DNA of 64,000 nucleotides from Casuarius casuarius (GCA_003342895.1 PTFA01000091.1:1623660-1687659), one strand, 5' to 3'; shown: positions 51,066 through 63,199, numbered from the stretch's first letter. The notes: a model not told the origin generated them from the sequence alone. Numbers and translations are program-made.

Positions 51066-51404
51066 CATGGCTCCATGGTCATTAACACTGAACGTATGCT
51101 TTGTCAGATGAACCCAATGGCATTATTTTTATTTGGATAAGTTATGACTGATTTTCAACGTACCAGAGTAAATAATAGGGAGTTTATGCCAGCTTTGTAC
51201 TTTCTAGGACAGCTTTCTACTGCCTGCAGGATGAGAGACTATAGTTGATGCAGCATAAAGTATTTTGGGAATAGAGGGAAGTGCATTCGCTCAGTAGCAG
51301 AAGGTTTCTTCAATCCACAACTAGTGTGAACTGCAAATAAAGGGTCTCATTTCATTTTACTTTACTGAGTGTTACAAGGCTAGGGATCAAAAAGGAGCAA
51401 TATA

Positions 51405-51455
51405 ATGACTGGGCTGGATCCAGAGCCCTTGAAATCCATGCAAACACAGGTGTTA
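51405..51455 (+). repeat. Sauropsid palindromic element start
   Basis: 'actgggctggatccagag' and 'cccttgaaatccatgcaaac' fit the left half of the old 'gggcctgatccaaagcccattgaagtcaatg' element. The right half is not seen. Confidence 0.5.
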
Positions 51456-51469
51456 ACTTGATTTTTAAA

Positions 51470-52547
51470 GATAAGGTGCACAAACATTCTAGATTCACAT
51501 ATGGGCCCCTCACAGCATTAGAACTTGTTACAAGAAAAGGTTACTGGAATTTGCATCCCTAGCCTTTCATCAAACAAGTGCAGAAGACAGTTACGCCCTT
51601 AATTTCTGTTGACTTTGGGAGTAATTGTCCAGACAGTAAACTGTCTCTTATGCCTTCAAAATCACGATTTTGCATACTTGATGTGCTGAGATAGCTCAAA
51701 TGATACAAGCAAATTTATCGTTTCAAATTTTCAACCTGAAATTGGATCTTTTTTTCAAGTCTCGAGTTCTCTCTTTCTAGAAAAGCATAATTTGAAAACA
51801 GGAGTGAAAGCATCACTCTGGCATAGTAAAAGTCCAAAGCAAAGTATCTGGCTTCATCCCCTTCACAAGTAGTAGTTAAACAGAGGTGCCCAACTTGACA
51901 TAACCTGATCTAAATCTGAGCACCAGTGACAGTGCTCAAATTCCATGTGACAGTGGAAATGGTGTACTACTTTTTGCTAAAAAATAGACCTGCAAGAAAA
52001 CTTAAATTAAGCTAAAATATGAGTCTGGTACATTTGACATTATTAAAATTTTCCATATTCTAGCGGAGATCAGATATTTCCTCTACAAGTAAGTCTTTTC
52101 TCCAAAACTTTACAATGTGACTCCAAATACACTAACCATTTCCAAGTCATCTGCTGGAATTAGTGCAACATGTTGTACATGCAAATCTGGCTTTCAAAGG
52201 TTTACATTCACTTTAATCACCAGTGCTAAAAGGCCCTAGTGTTCCCTTTCATCTGGCAGCAAGTTAATTATAAAAGCTATATGTTAATATTAATATTGTC
52301 TTACTGCAGATCAATGGTTTTATTACCTTTGATTTAAATATTATGCACTTGATGGCAAAACTTAGATATCTAAATCCAGAACTTTCAGGGTGGTAAATTT
52401 AGGTAAAGATTTAAATAAAAATGTTTGATCTTTTAATCTGTTAACCCAGTTAAAGTTCAAAAAAATAACTAACTTCAGTTCATTGTTACAAAATAATTTA
52501 AAAGAATCCTATGTAAATGTTTGTGTTTTTTTTTCCCCACTTCTGCA
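51470..52547. other. AT-rich stretch left of copy 2
   Basis: No gene. It ends in a pyrimidine-rich stretch, 'tttttccccacttctgcag', a good plus-strand acceptor look-alike that stops exactly at the left edge of copy 2 (52548/52549). The segment 52200-52350 is repeat-free and AT-rich with homeodomain-type words. Confidence 0.5.
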
Positions 52548-52936
52548 GTCTGGATACCTGCCCAACAGAGGCTAGATTTGGATCTCCTAAGTCATTTCAC
52601 AGAGGTCACATTCTCGTTTGGATGTTAACAGTCAAGGGGTAAAGGAAAACAGACCAAGGCCTGGTTGTCATACAGGCCCAGGACTGTTACTTACCTCGCG
52701 TTAAACTCCTAGCATGATTTCAAGAGCCACGTATTTTGCACTGTGATGACTCTCTCCAGTTGCGTCTCTCTGCCAGGCTGCTCCTTGGATCAAAGCATTC
52801 AAGAAAGGGGTGAAAGTAAATCACAGCAGCCACCAAGGTGAACGGGTGCGCTAAATCAGGAGGAAGCAAGCAGAAGGGATGGGAATTCAGAGGACTGCCA
52901 CTCGCCAAGGAATACGGACTTCTAATTCGGATGATT
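52548..52936. repeat. ~390 bp duplicated block, copy 2
   Basis: Same orientation as copy 1 (39181-39575), 389 versus 395 bp. Copy 2 keeps CpG at 'tacggact' and 'attcggatg' where copy 1 has CA. Copy 1 keeps CpG at 'catacggg' and 'ctgcgatg' where copy 2 has CA or TG. Each copy has thus lost some CpGs by deamination since they separated. To the right, copy 2 runs without a break into a CpG-dense block that copy 1 lacks, which suggests that copy 2 sits in the more complete context. Confidence 0.97.
52695..52850 (-). other. Candidate 156 bp non-coding exon in copy 2
   Basis: The minus-strand acceptor (AG at 52852-52851, after a pyrimidine-rich stretch) and donor (GCGAG then GTAAGT, with GT at 52694-52693) are both intact and give the same 156 bp length as in copy 1. 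The 62-codon frame crossing it (52908-52720) differs from copy 1 by one residue (Ala for Thr) and stops before the donor. On the minus strand a CpG-dense block lies directly upstream, so this could instead be the first exon of a leftward transcript. Confidence 0.4.
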
Positions 52937-53045
52937 CCGCGCGTCGCCTATCCGATTCTCCTGACAATACAACCCAAACACCTCGGAAAGGGGCATTTCT
53001 CAGCACAGAGCAGACCTCGGGATGGGCCGGCTCTTCACAGCTGTG
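52937..53045. promoter_or_regulatory. CpG-dense block beside copy 2
   Basis: Eight CpGs fall within about 100 bp, beginning 'ccgcgcgtcgcc' and including 'cctcgg' twice and 'gccggc'. The surrounding kilobases have almost none. It is upstream of the minus-strand candidate exon. No TATA box is evident. A short unmethylated promoter or a young CpG-rich mobile element would both fit. Confidence 0.45.
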
Positions 53046-53059
53046 ACAAGCCCAATTAC

Positions 53060-53155
53060 CTCTCCTGACTCAACTCTGCAGTGGTAAAATGGGCCTGATC
53101 TTGTCCTACCTCAAGTGACTTATTTATTACAATCAATAGTGATGAGGCCATTCTA
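53060..53155 (-). repeat. MIR SINE fragment
   Basis: The plus strand reads 'tggtaaaatgggcctgatc', 'ttgtcctacctcaagtga' and 'cttatttatta', the reverse complement of the MIR core in order. Confidence 0.6.
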
Positions 53156-53159
53156 GTAT

Positions 53160-56100
53160 ATATACATATATATACACCTATCGCGTGTTCCCCTATCCAC
53201 TGAGTCATCTTTTTCACACCTTGATTTTAATTCTTCTATATCCCACTGTTCACAGATTGCATCTGAATGAAACATACTCATTTTAAAGAACATCTGTTGC
53301 TGTTTGTGCTTAATTCTTTCTTCCAAGGGGGGGGGCTAGAAGAGGAATAATGAAGTCTTATTGTTACTTTCTTGTAATGCAACTTTAATGAGTTTTTTTG
53401 CTCAACAGTGCAATAACAAAGCCAAGCTGTGGACTGTGCAGCTCCTGATCTCGCTGTGGGAGCTTTTCCCTTTGATGTGACTGTTAATAACACCTTGAGC
53501 TGGTGGTGACAATTTAAGTGTTAAGGCTCTGTAGTGCTCTGTTTGCATGTTTGTCTGATGAAAGGTAGTCATCTTGCAGTGATAAAGGCAAACCACCATA
53601 TTTAGGGCACTCTAATTACTCATCTGTATGAAGGATATGGCCTTGTAAACCAAATACCTCCCTCCACCTTCTTCTTTTAATTATAATTTTGTTCTTAACA
53701 AGATGGAGATGAACTTGAATGCTCCACATCAAGGCAGAGAAAGCGACTGTTTTAGTGCCATTGAGCCATGCTTTTAGTAAGACATGATCATGGGAATATT
53801 TTGTCTTTTGCAAGGAGGATTTTGAGGATTACATTGTTTTATTTTGTTTAGGGAAGCCTGTATTTATTTCATGGGTTTCAGCTCACTTTCGTAATTGTCA
53901 TGTCACCTCTCAAACAGCAGCCTGAAAGGATGATTATATTCTGGACAACAATAAAAATTGCCCCTTCTCTTTTCAGACTCTTTATGCTACTCGCTACTTT
54001 GAACCCCTCCTCTCTGAACTCAGATTTCCATGCAGATTTCCCCCAGTAACTCTGGCCCCATGTGAATACTGTGTTAGGCACTGTATTAACATGAGCTGAA
54101 AAAACTATGCTTGATCTGAAGAGCTGGCAGAGTAAATGCAGGATAAAAGACCATAGCTGGATGCAGCACGTAATTGAGGGTAATACAAGATCAGAATCAG
54201 AGACTTGTATTTATAAGCAATGGTCTTAATATACAGGTGATAAAAAAAGGAATGAAAACATTGTGAATGCATCGCGAGACAGGGAATTCTTACATGAGTG
54301 TGAAGGTGGGAACGTGATCTGAAAGCATATTGGCTTGACAGACTGTTATAGTCAGCTCTCTCCACCCAAAAGCTTTAAGGGAGGAAAAATGAAGGTATTA
54401 TTAAGAAAATATGGCCATATTATGGCATATTTATGGCATAAATAAAGGATAATAAAAGGTATGTGTTATAGGTATATGCTGATGGGCCAAGAAATCATAT
54501 GAACTCAATCCTTCTCTTGATTCCAGTCTTATTTCTAGTTTTCACTTGTAAAAAGATTGACTGGCGCTCTTGTTTTGCTAGGTCTTCCCACCTTCTCTTT
54601 TTCACTTTGCCTCACTTGGAAAATCTGTTTTCCTTGATTTCCCCTTTTAGGAATTTGCAATATTGGAGATGCCCTGGGATTAGAAGTGATCTGTCATAAT
54701 TCCTCTAGTTTATTGATCTGAATCATGGCTGGACTGGCTCCACTCTCCCAGTAGGAATCTGGTACAAAACTCTTCCTAAAAGCTTTTCAGGGAACTCGGG
54801 GTAGGAGATCATGGTTCATTAAATCTCCCTGCAGGGTATCCCACTCCTCTCCCTTACTTCCTGACTTGGATCAGTTCAATGCAAACACAACTACTTCAGC
54901 TACTAAAGGAGAATTATTTACTGCTCAAACTCCATAAAAGTGTGCCTGGACACCATGGTGATGAATGTAATAGAAATGAGAAATTATTGTTGTTACTATT
55001 ATATTCCCTCTGCTATCAAGCATGCTATTCTTTTCCAACATCTGCACCCCAGAATAAACAAGGTTTCGGATAACGTCAGCTTTTGCTCTTGCACATACAG
55101 TACAATTATAACTCTTAACAATCTGTTTTCTGGATCATACTTTTCCCTTGTATTTAAAATTTATGTAAGAGAGACCAGAAACGCTTTAAAAATGAACTCA
55201 GAAGAATTCTTGAGAGTCTGAATTATGGTATGTATGTGTCGGTCTGTTTGTCTGAATTATGGTATGGTATGGCACGTATCTGTTTGAACTAACATTTATC
55301 AAAACACAGAAGTTAAAGATGATCTGAAAGGCTTTCTTTTTTTAACAACTCTGAATATAGAGCTTTTTTCTTTTGCAGAATATGACACTTAGAAGAAGGC
55401 AGGAAGTTGTTTTTTTTAATTTGAGTTTAGATAAAAAGACTCACCAGGTATTCCTGGAGAACTATAAATCAGCCTTGGACTCAACTGTTTCTGTAGAAAG
55501 GCTCAGATAATTTACCTTAGTAAGTATCTTCCTGGGACACGTGATCTCAGATTCTAAGTAGCATTTTAAAATACTTGCAGACTCACATATTTAAAATAGT
55601 TTGTTTTCCCTCTAAATATAATAGAAATATACATGCCCTTTAAGCTGTCCTAAAATCTGATTTTTACTTTCATTTATTACATACATGTTTGTTTTTCAGT
55701 CATCTGCCACTCACAGATGTAAAACAGTGGTCGCTTTGTTGTGTAATGGTGGAGTGTATGTGTAAGAACACATGGTGAGTTTTCTTATCTCAGGTACCTT
55801 TGAGACCCATTTATTGACCACATTAAAATCAACAGGAGAAAAGTAATTCTTCATTATTGATGTGAGTTTTTTTGGGGTGGCCTTACACTTTTGGAAACAA
55901 ATTCTTGGTGCACTATTCTAATTTTTTTGTTCTTCATATAGGGTCTGGTCTTGCCTTCTCTATAGGATGGCAGACACTTTTAAGTGTTGAGGTAATGCAG
56001 CTCTGAACATTACAATCAATTAATTCAGAGAATTGTTCCTTGCAAGTGTTCTAAAACCTCAGGGCTTAAGGTTCTGCACTGAAAGAAAAGCTTTTTTATT

Positions 56101-57600
56101 ATCATGTTGTTGCTATTTAATATTATTTTACATCTTAATATTAGAGAAAAAATCCCTACCAACACTACAAATTCCCTTTATTCTCCTCGAAAAGGCAGAA
56201 AAGTTTCCCTATACTTTGGAAAGGGTGGATTCAGGTCTGTCCTGTAAATCTCTATTTTATAGGCTACCCTATAAATGCACAGAGATTTTGACTGCCATTT
56301 CCCAGGAGTCTCTTATGCCAGCTGTCATTTTCCATTTGTTACATTTCCAAACATATTCCTACTCCCTTCACGCAGGGAAAGGATTCCCAGAAAACATTAG
56401 TAGAACCTTCTTTTCCTTCGAATCTTTCCTTAAAACTTTCTTCCACCAAGATGCTTGCAGAAAGTTTAGTAGTTGGTCAGACTACTGATGAAAAGGCAAA
56501 AATATCTTACCTTATAGACCTTACGGCTTTGCAAAATCCATGTTTCACATGTCTTGGGGAACATTTGGATTGTTCTGTTACCCCAGCAATAGGTCTCCTC
56601 TACACCCCTGGTAGTTTTAGAATGGATGGAAAGATCTATTAATGGACACATCCTCAATTTTGCAAAGAAAGGGGGAAAAGGCAAGCAGGGGATGTGTCAT
56701 CACCTCAGTAAATACAGTACAGCAGGTTCCTTCCCATTCCTCTGCTCTTCAGAGTCATCCTGACCTGAACTGCCACCCACTCTTGTAGCAAACAGCAATC
56801 CAACGTATACTGCTCGCCCCTGTGAACCTCATAGCTCCTTTACTTTTCTACTTAATTTAGAAAGCTTTTCTCCAAAATAAACGTGTGTCTTCTTCATTAC
56901 TGTTCCCAGCCCAGAAAAACTTGTGCGTGTGTATACGAGTGACACAAAATGTCAGTGAGTTTCTGCTCTGGCAGGAGACTAGGTTTGACAGGAGTATGAT
57001 AGGAGGATGCTGCTGGAGGGTCAAGCTAACTTCCACCCTGTATCACTGAATTGTTGCATGTCTAGCTTACTAACTGTTAGCTATTAATAAACCTTATTAG
57101 AGAGATGAGTTACCCTGAATCTCATTTGAAGACTATACTGGAATAGGACTCCTAGCAATATGTGAATATGCAGTTGCAATTTAATGACTAAGTAATGGGA
57201 CCTATACCTGCTTTTTGTCACTCCACAAAAGCAAAGTTGCATAAGTGATTTGGAGGCTGAAGCTCTAGACAAGTCTTCTCTCGCTTGCTTTCCTGTATGC
57301 CACATTTCAGAGAAGTGCTTTAGAGATTTACCATTTTATTACTGCTGCGGAAACTACCTTGTCTTTACCCATGGATTAGGCAACAAATGGACTACCACAC
57401 TGCAAACTTTCCTTCCATCCTCTTACTGCTGGGATCACAGAGAAGCACATGCCATGCACAGGAAGCAAAGCTGCCATGGCTACATTCTGCTCAAGAAGAA
57501 ATGTTTTATCTGAAAATGAATCCATGATGCTGGATTATTGGTAGATATGATACAGCTTTTGCACAAAAATATATTCTCATTTGTTAACTGCAAAGGAGAA
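53160..57600. other. Non-coding stretch
   Basis: A short TATATATACA tract is near 53157, and nine G at 53327-53335. The segment 53400-53640 is repeat-free with balanced composition and could be a conserved element. The plus-strand 151-codon frame at 56033-56488 starts at a TTG, is rich in F, L and S, has no splice signals I can pair with it, and resembles no protein. Confidence 0.5.
55216..55266. repeat. 17 bp direct repeat
   Basis: GTCTGAATTATGGTATG occurs at 55216-55232 and 55250-55266, with a 'ggtat' slippage just after. A small local duplication. Confidence 0.8.
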
Positions 57601-57630
57601 TGAGTACTAGAGACATACAGAGCAAGTAGA

Positions 57631-57648
57631 TGGAAGGAAGGAAGGAAG
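57631..57648. repeat. (GGAA)n microsatellite
   Basis: Four units of GGAA in tandem, a short purine microsatellite. Confidence 0.85.
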
Positions 57649-57649
57649 A

Positions 57650-60600
57650 CGAAATCAGGCAGAGGCCTGCCATAGGACTAAGTTAGAAAATAAAAAATTA
57701 AAAAGCCCCAAAATACGAAAATAAAGAAAAGTCCCACACGCTATTTAAATAAAAAGTAAAAGAAAAAACCTAGGAATCAAAATCTTGATTTTCCCTTCAG
57801 TTTACAATAATAAGGCTGATGACATTTGGGACACATCAATTGTATATAGTTGTGTGAAAAATCTCTCTATTTGTACAGAAGTTATAGAAGACTGCTGCAA
57901 AATGTGCCTGTGTCCAAACCTTTTGAGCCACATGGCAAAAATTAATTTTAGTTGAGTTTTGTTACTTAGGCCTTTTGGCTGGAATTAGTATTTCCATGGA
58001 ACCCGCAGGTTGCCATATCAATCCTAATGAAAACATTCAGAGGAAATCACCTGTCTTTCTCTTTTGGGAAATACTGTATTTGTCTTTCTGTCCCTCTATT
58101 TGTGTGCGCACTGGAGGCACGAATGACAAGCAAATACAAAGTTTGACATTATCAGTCCAACCTCACCATATCATTTCCAAATAAAAAGACACCTGAGCTG
58201 AAGCAAGGGACACAAAAGCCTACAGTTTTGCTCTTGGATTGTAATAAGATTCTTTGTTCCTTGGGCTGGAAATCTCACTGACTTACTGGTAGTGCCTTTC
58301 ACATTTTACAGAAACAGGCAAGCAAGTCTGAAAGAACTCAGTTGAGGAGGAAGCGAGTACGGGATCTATTTCCCTTCTGACCACAGGATTTCTTCATAAG
58401 CCTACAAAGGGATTTGTAGTAACATATTTTATTTCTTGGTGAGATCATTTATATAGGAAAATATTCTGAAAGATGCAGAAAACAGCTCAGAACGTGCTAG
58501 GCTTAGGTAACCTGAGCAATATATGTGCATCTAATAAGCCAAGGAAAATCAAATAAGATCAAGAACACCAAACAGAAACAAAACCGAAACAGAATCGTGC
58601 TGCTGACAAAATGACAATTAAAAGCAAAATCTATTTTAATTGGTAAATCTGAATAGCTTTTTTTTTCCCTGAGTTTTTTCTATTCTTGCTTTATAAGTTT
58701 GTGTGTGTGATGACCTGCTGGATCAGGATTACGATGAGGCAACTGATGACTCTTCTGCTTTCTCCTCATTTTTGCGCTTCTAGTTACAAATCATAAAACA
58801 CTACAGAAAGCACCATCGGTGTTTCAGCATTCGTGAAGTTTTGTTTTTTTCTCCTTCTCTTTTGATAATAATTAACATCAATATTCTGCAACTTCACTTG
58901 AAGATTAGAATACCTTACCAACATTAACTGAAATTTGGTATGTTCTATGGATGATGGATGAAACTATTTAAATATCCACATAATTTAGGAACCTAAATTC
59001 CATAGAAAATCGGTGAGAATTACCTCCTTTGTCACCTGAGCTATTTTTTTTCAGCCTGAACAAACTATACAAAGTGCTGACGTAACTGGCTCCATTCTTA
59101 TATCCTTCTTTCATCATTTCAGCTTGTGGCTAGTCCTAATAGTTTTTTTCCATCAGCTTCAACTGCTGTTCTAATGCCTAAGGTACTATTTTGTTTTTTA
59201 ATTTCAGGTTTTTCATATATCTGACAATGATTTCCATCAATATATCTTCTAAGTGAGCTTTGCTAGCATCCCATCCCACTGCCGTTGTGTTGAAAATGAT
59301 GGCCTTTGACTTTTCAGAAATGCTGTAATTTTGCTTTTTTTTTTTTTTAATGCCTCACTCTATCCTATCATCTTCACAAAAAGGCACATTTAATCTCCAT
59401 TGTGTGTTTCATGCCTAGTTTAGTGCAGATACCAGAATGACATTCATTGGCCCTTGATCAGCAATTACCTGGCTCCTTTATATTGTGCTGGGCAACAGAT
59501 AATCTGATATGAAGAAATATGTCTACCTCACACATCTGTGTACAGAGATTTAAAAAAAATAATAAAAAAAGCCACCTAAAGGATGGAACATTGCCTGAGG
59601 CTCAGAAAAGCTGTATTCTTCTCTCAGTCCTTGTCCTAAGGTGAATATCTAGCATAGAATAGTTAGTCACCAGAACCAGACACAAAGTCTCACCTTTGTT
59701 TCTCAGTGAAGAAATAAAAAAGTTTTCAGAGCAGTGACCCTGAACTGTACCACAGTCTTAGGCATGCTGCTGTCTGTCCTACAGATTATATTCTGAATCT
59801 CCAGATGTTTCCTGCAACAGCTTTTTTAATACACTTTTCATAAAAATACATTTCTGGAATCATAAAATTGCACAAAATGTTCTACTTTCCTTCAGAAAGG
59901 AAACAGCATTTCATTCCCTGTAGTTGCAGAGAAAATCCTGAAAACCTGACCCAGGTGTAACCTTCAAAGTTAAGATGTTGGAAGACAACACAAAACCAAA
60001 ATGTTTTTATTACTGTTTAAAAAAAAAAAAAAACAAACTTTAAAATACTTAGATAATCACACGATATTTTTGAGACATGACTTACGACTGCTTGTGGTTA
60101 GCAAAGCAGTAGAAGCCCTGAACGCTAAGGCAAAGATGCCAGAGTGTCTCAGAGCGACGAGAGGCCTTGCCCTCAAAACACGCTGCCAAATTGTCAGCCA
60201 GATCTTTCACCCAAACAGTCTCTTCTGAGCTAAACCCATTAAAAAGCAAATAAATCCAAAACTACTCAGTTCTTCCATTAACCCCTTCTGTAGACTCTGG
60301 TAAATGAAACCAAAAACCATCATAGCTCAAGATAAGAGAGGTAACGTGATTAAAATGTTTTTTCTTTCACAGCCTCTCTAAACTAGGTCTTCATCATGGT
60401 TTTTTTTCCAGATTCTGCTGCTTGGAAAATCTCAATCATAAGCAACACACTGCTGCTAAACTCTCTCAAGGAGAGACAGGGATACAATTTTCTTTTCTTC
60501 TCTTCTTGTGACGCTGTACTATAATAACAATAATATTCATTCCTTTAGCATAATTACAATAAACTGCTGTGCTGTAGCATTTAGTCAATTGCAGCAGACT

Positions 60601-61035
60601 TTTATTACCTCATGTACAACAAACCCTCTGAGACTACAGCTTAAAGCACATACACGGCTTAGCTTTTATACTCTCACTCAGAAGGAAAATATAAAGGTGT
60701 ACCAGCAAGTGATCCAGGCATAGCTATACTCATGCAGATACGTTACAGACACCGGACTTGCATTGCAAATGCTAGTTTCAGTGGAATGAACTGCATGAAA
60801 CAGATTAATCATATAATGGGATTTCCTTTTCATGGAAATTGGGAATATGGAATGGAAAACAAGTTGCATAAGTGTCCAGTCATGTAAAATAACCACTCAA
60901 TTACCCCTCATGAGCTGTCTTTATCATGCACCTATTACAAGTATATTTTTTCTGGGTGCTCTCAAAAGCCTGTATTTCACACAGCCAGATAAATACGAAA
61001 AAGCAGATGCTTGATTTTTCTCTGACTTATGAACA
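57650..61035. other. AT-rich stretch with homopolymer runs
   Basis: A T-run at 59335-59348 and an A-run at 60019-60033 are the only clear structures. Some old repeat debris is likely at 59420-59510. No gene is seen. Confidence 0.5.
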
Positions 61036-61036
61036 C

Positions 61037-61085
61037 AAATCAGGAGTAACTCTAATTAGATCAGTGGAGTTACAACACTCCTGAA
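61037..61085 (+). repeat. Sauropsid palindromic element fragment
   Basis: 'aaatcaggagtaactctaat' followed by 'cagtggagttacaacactcc' is an imperfect inverted repeat and fits the 'ggagtaactcc...gtggagttac' core of the old sauropsid element. Confidence 0.6.
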
Positions 61086-61473
61086 ATTTAGAGAAAAAAT
61101 GTAATGCTTTTGATCCTAAAGTACCAGGGCAAAACAAATTTGCTGGTAACACGCATGCTTTCAGTGTGCCAAGCTCTGGGGGAAAACTTTTCAGTTACAG
61201 AACAGCAATGTAACTCTGCTTCGAGGCAATGGCTGGGGCATCACAGAGAAGATGAGGGAAGAAAAAAAAAACCAACCGTACACAACAACGTTAGTCCTAT
61301 TGATAAATACACCATTAGAAAGTACTCAAATACTCAGTTACTCTTCCCCTGATACCTCCCACACCGTCCCTCTACTGATGTACAGTCTCCACAGATTTTA
61401 TAGTAATTCTCTCTTAACAGAACACAGGTACCCCGCATGTAGAACAGGAAAAGCTGGTCACTGCCAAAAAATT

Positions 61474-61490
61474 AAAAAAAAAAAAAGGGG
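61474..61490. repeat. A-run joined to G-run (short)
   Basis: Thirteen A followed by four G. It lies 110 bp left of the larger tract of the same kind. Confidence 0.9.
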
Positions 61491-61602
61491 AAAAGTTGGA
61501 GAGCACTAAGGGAAGTGACATAGTTACGATCCCAAGGACGAGATTAAGACGCTAAAACCGGTCAAATATCGTACAACCTTTTAACTTTATTTTCCACGAA
61601 GT

Positions 61603-61660
61603 AAAAAAAAAAAAAAGGGGGGGGGGGGGGGGGGAGGGAGGCGGGAGAAAAAGAAAAGGA
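61603..61660. repeat. A-run joined to an 18 bp G-run
   Basis: Fourteen A (61603-61616), then eighteen G (61617-61634), then 'agggaggcggg' and purine-rich DNA. The G-rich strand has more than four G-triplets and could form a G-quadruplex. The true length is uncertain because such runs sequence poorly. Confidence 0.9.
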
Positions 61661-62139
61661 TAATAAAACTGTAAATTTATAGTGCAATTTTACCCTAGTA
61701 ACAAGAGTGCACAACTATGACAAGTAAGGCTGCTTTCGACAAACAAATTTATCACCACTAGTTTCTCTTCTACTGCTTTCAATAAGAAAGGCCAAAATAA
61801 GTATGATTTAAAAATACTATCAGCTGACTAGAATACTCAGTAGATTTGGTGTATTACAATAAAATTGGTCTCTAAGTGTTGGACTAAAAAAAAAAAAAAA
61901 AGCATTGGATATGGACCTAAATCTGCTGCTTGATACTGCTCCACAGTTATGCCTCAATATTTATTGTAAACCAGTGGAAAACTGTCTTTGGATCTTAATT
62001 TGCATATTCATAAGGTTGTCATACAGCTTGAAAGGATTTTTTTCTTACTTTGTTATAACACTTTAAATATTAGGGGTTTTTTAGTGCACAGTTTATGCAA
62101 ATCCCACTTCGAGCAATATGGCTTTCACTGATGTTGAGT

Positions 62140-62556
62140 TTATAATTCTGCTGCAGTCTGGCCTGTTGATTTAGGGAAAGACAGTGCCTTGGGTAAAATC
62201 ACTCTGTTGGAAAATCCAACAGCAGGCACACAGATCGAGCTCTGTAAGGAGGATGTAAACACAGGGCAAGAGACAGATGAATTGGCTCCATGCAGAAATT
62301 CCAAGCTCCTTAACACAGTATCTGTTTCCAAAAGTAATCTGAATATGCTGCGATATTTCTCTGAGCCTTTTCCATCCCATCTGCAGTTTGTGATGTTCAC
62401 GCCTTGTGTGATTATGGCAAAAGACCTGCATCGAACCTCTGAACCTCCAAGTGTGGAACAGATAATGTGCCTTGGAGGAACAGCAAAGCTAAGTGAAGTA
62501 GGTGAAAAAAAGTTAACTGAAGAAACCTGAGTAACACCATATGCTTTAGGTTCCAT
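62140..62556. other. Segment open on both strands, no recognised product
   Basis: The minus strand is open for 138 codons over the whole interval, and the plus strand for 113 codons at 62189-62530. GC content is slightly above that of the neighbours. I recognise no domain in either peptide and found no strong acceptor/donor pair at the edges. It may be a chance opening, an old repeat, or an exon of an unknown gene. Confidence 0.2.
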
Positions 62557-62599
62557 GTCCAGAAAAACACCAAATAGAAATGGAAACCATATTATATTA

Positions 62600-63055
62600 C
62601 CAGCTATGTCAATCTGCCATCAGGATGCCCTTTAACACGATACTTTTTTTTCTCTCTCTCTCCTGAAAAGGTTTGAATTATTTATGGAGATTTAACAAAG
62701 AGAAGCAGGACGCGCTTGGTGGTCAGCACTGTGAGACAACAAACCTTCGCTCTACTCCCAGCTCCTTCGCTGACATGCGGGGTGCTGTCAAGCATGCCAG
62801 TCCCCTCCTTATGCCTCTCTTTCTGCTCCTGCCCTCTGTCACTACTGTTTATTTGAATGGCAGAGTCTCTGGAGCATAGGCTGTTTTTTACTGTGTCTGT
62901 ACAGTGTGTAGTATAATCATAATAATTGATCAAAGACAGTGAAACTACATTTGCTAAAAGGAAAACCTGAGATCTTGAAGAACACGACTTGACAGTAACC
63001 CAAGTCTGCTGGAGAGCAGAGAGCAGAACTGGCCAAGGTTAATGCAACAATCCCC
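62600..63055. other. Non-coding stretch, no gene seen
   Basis: A short (TC)n-like run is at about 62650. Short frames on both strands at 62673-62933 overlap and resemble no protein. Confidence 0.5.
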
Positions 63056-63059
63056 TGCC

Positions 63060-63180
63060 AGGGCTCCGAGCAGGATTTGATTTGGGACATTCAGTACTAA
63101 TGCCACAGGCTTCTACTTGCTGAGTTAAAGGAGTTAGTCCATTAACAGGTTGCAGCAGTAAACTATTTCATGACTAATAA
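63060..63180 (-). repeat. Probable tRNA-derived SINE relic
   Basis: 'agcaggatttgatttgggac' followed by 'gcttctacttgctgagttaa' and 'aggagttagtcc' resembles the reverse complement of a tRNA-derived SINE, with a B-box-like and then an A-box-like region. It is strongly diverged. Confidence 0.45.
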
Positions 63181-63199
63181 ATCCATGCTCACTGTAATA

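Noticed and set aside
56033..56488. Plus-strand open frame of 151 codons
   Set aside because: It starts at TTG, its composition is that of AT-rich random DNA (many F, L, S), and no domain is visible.
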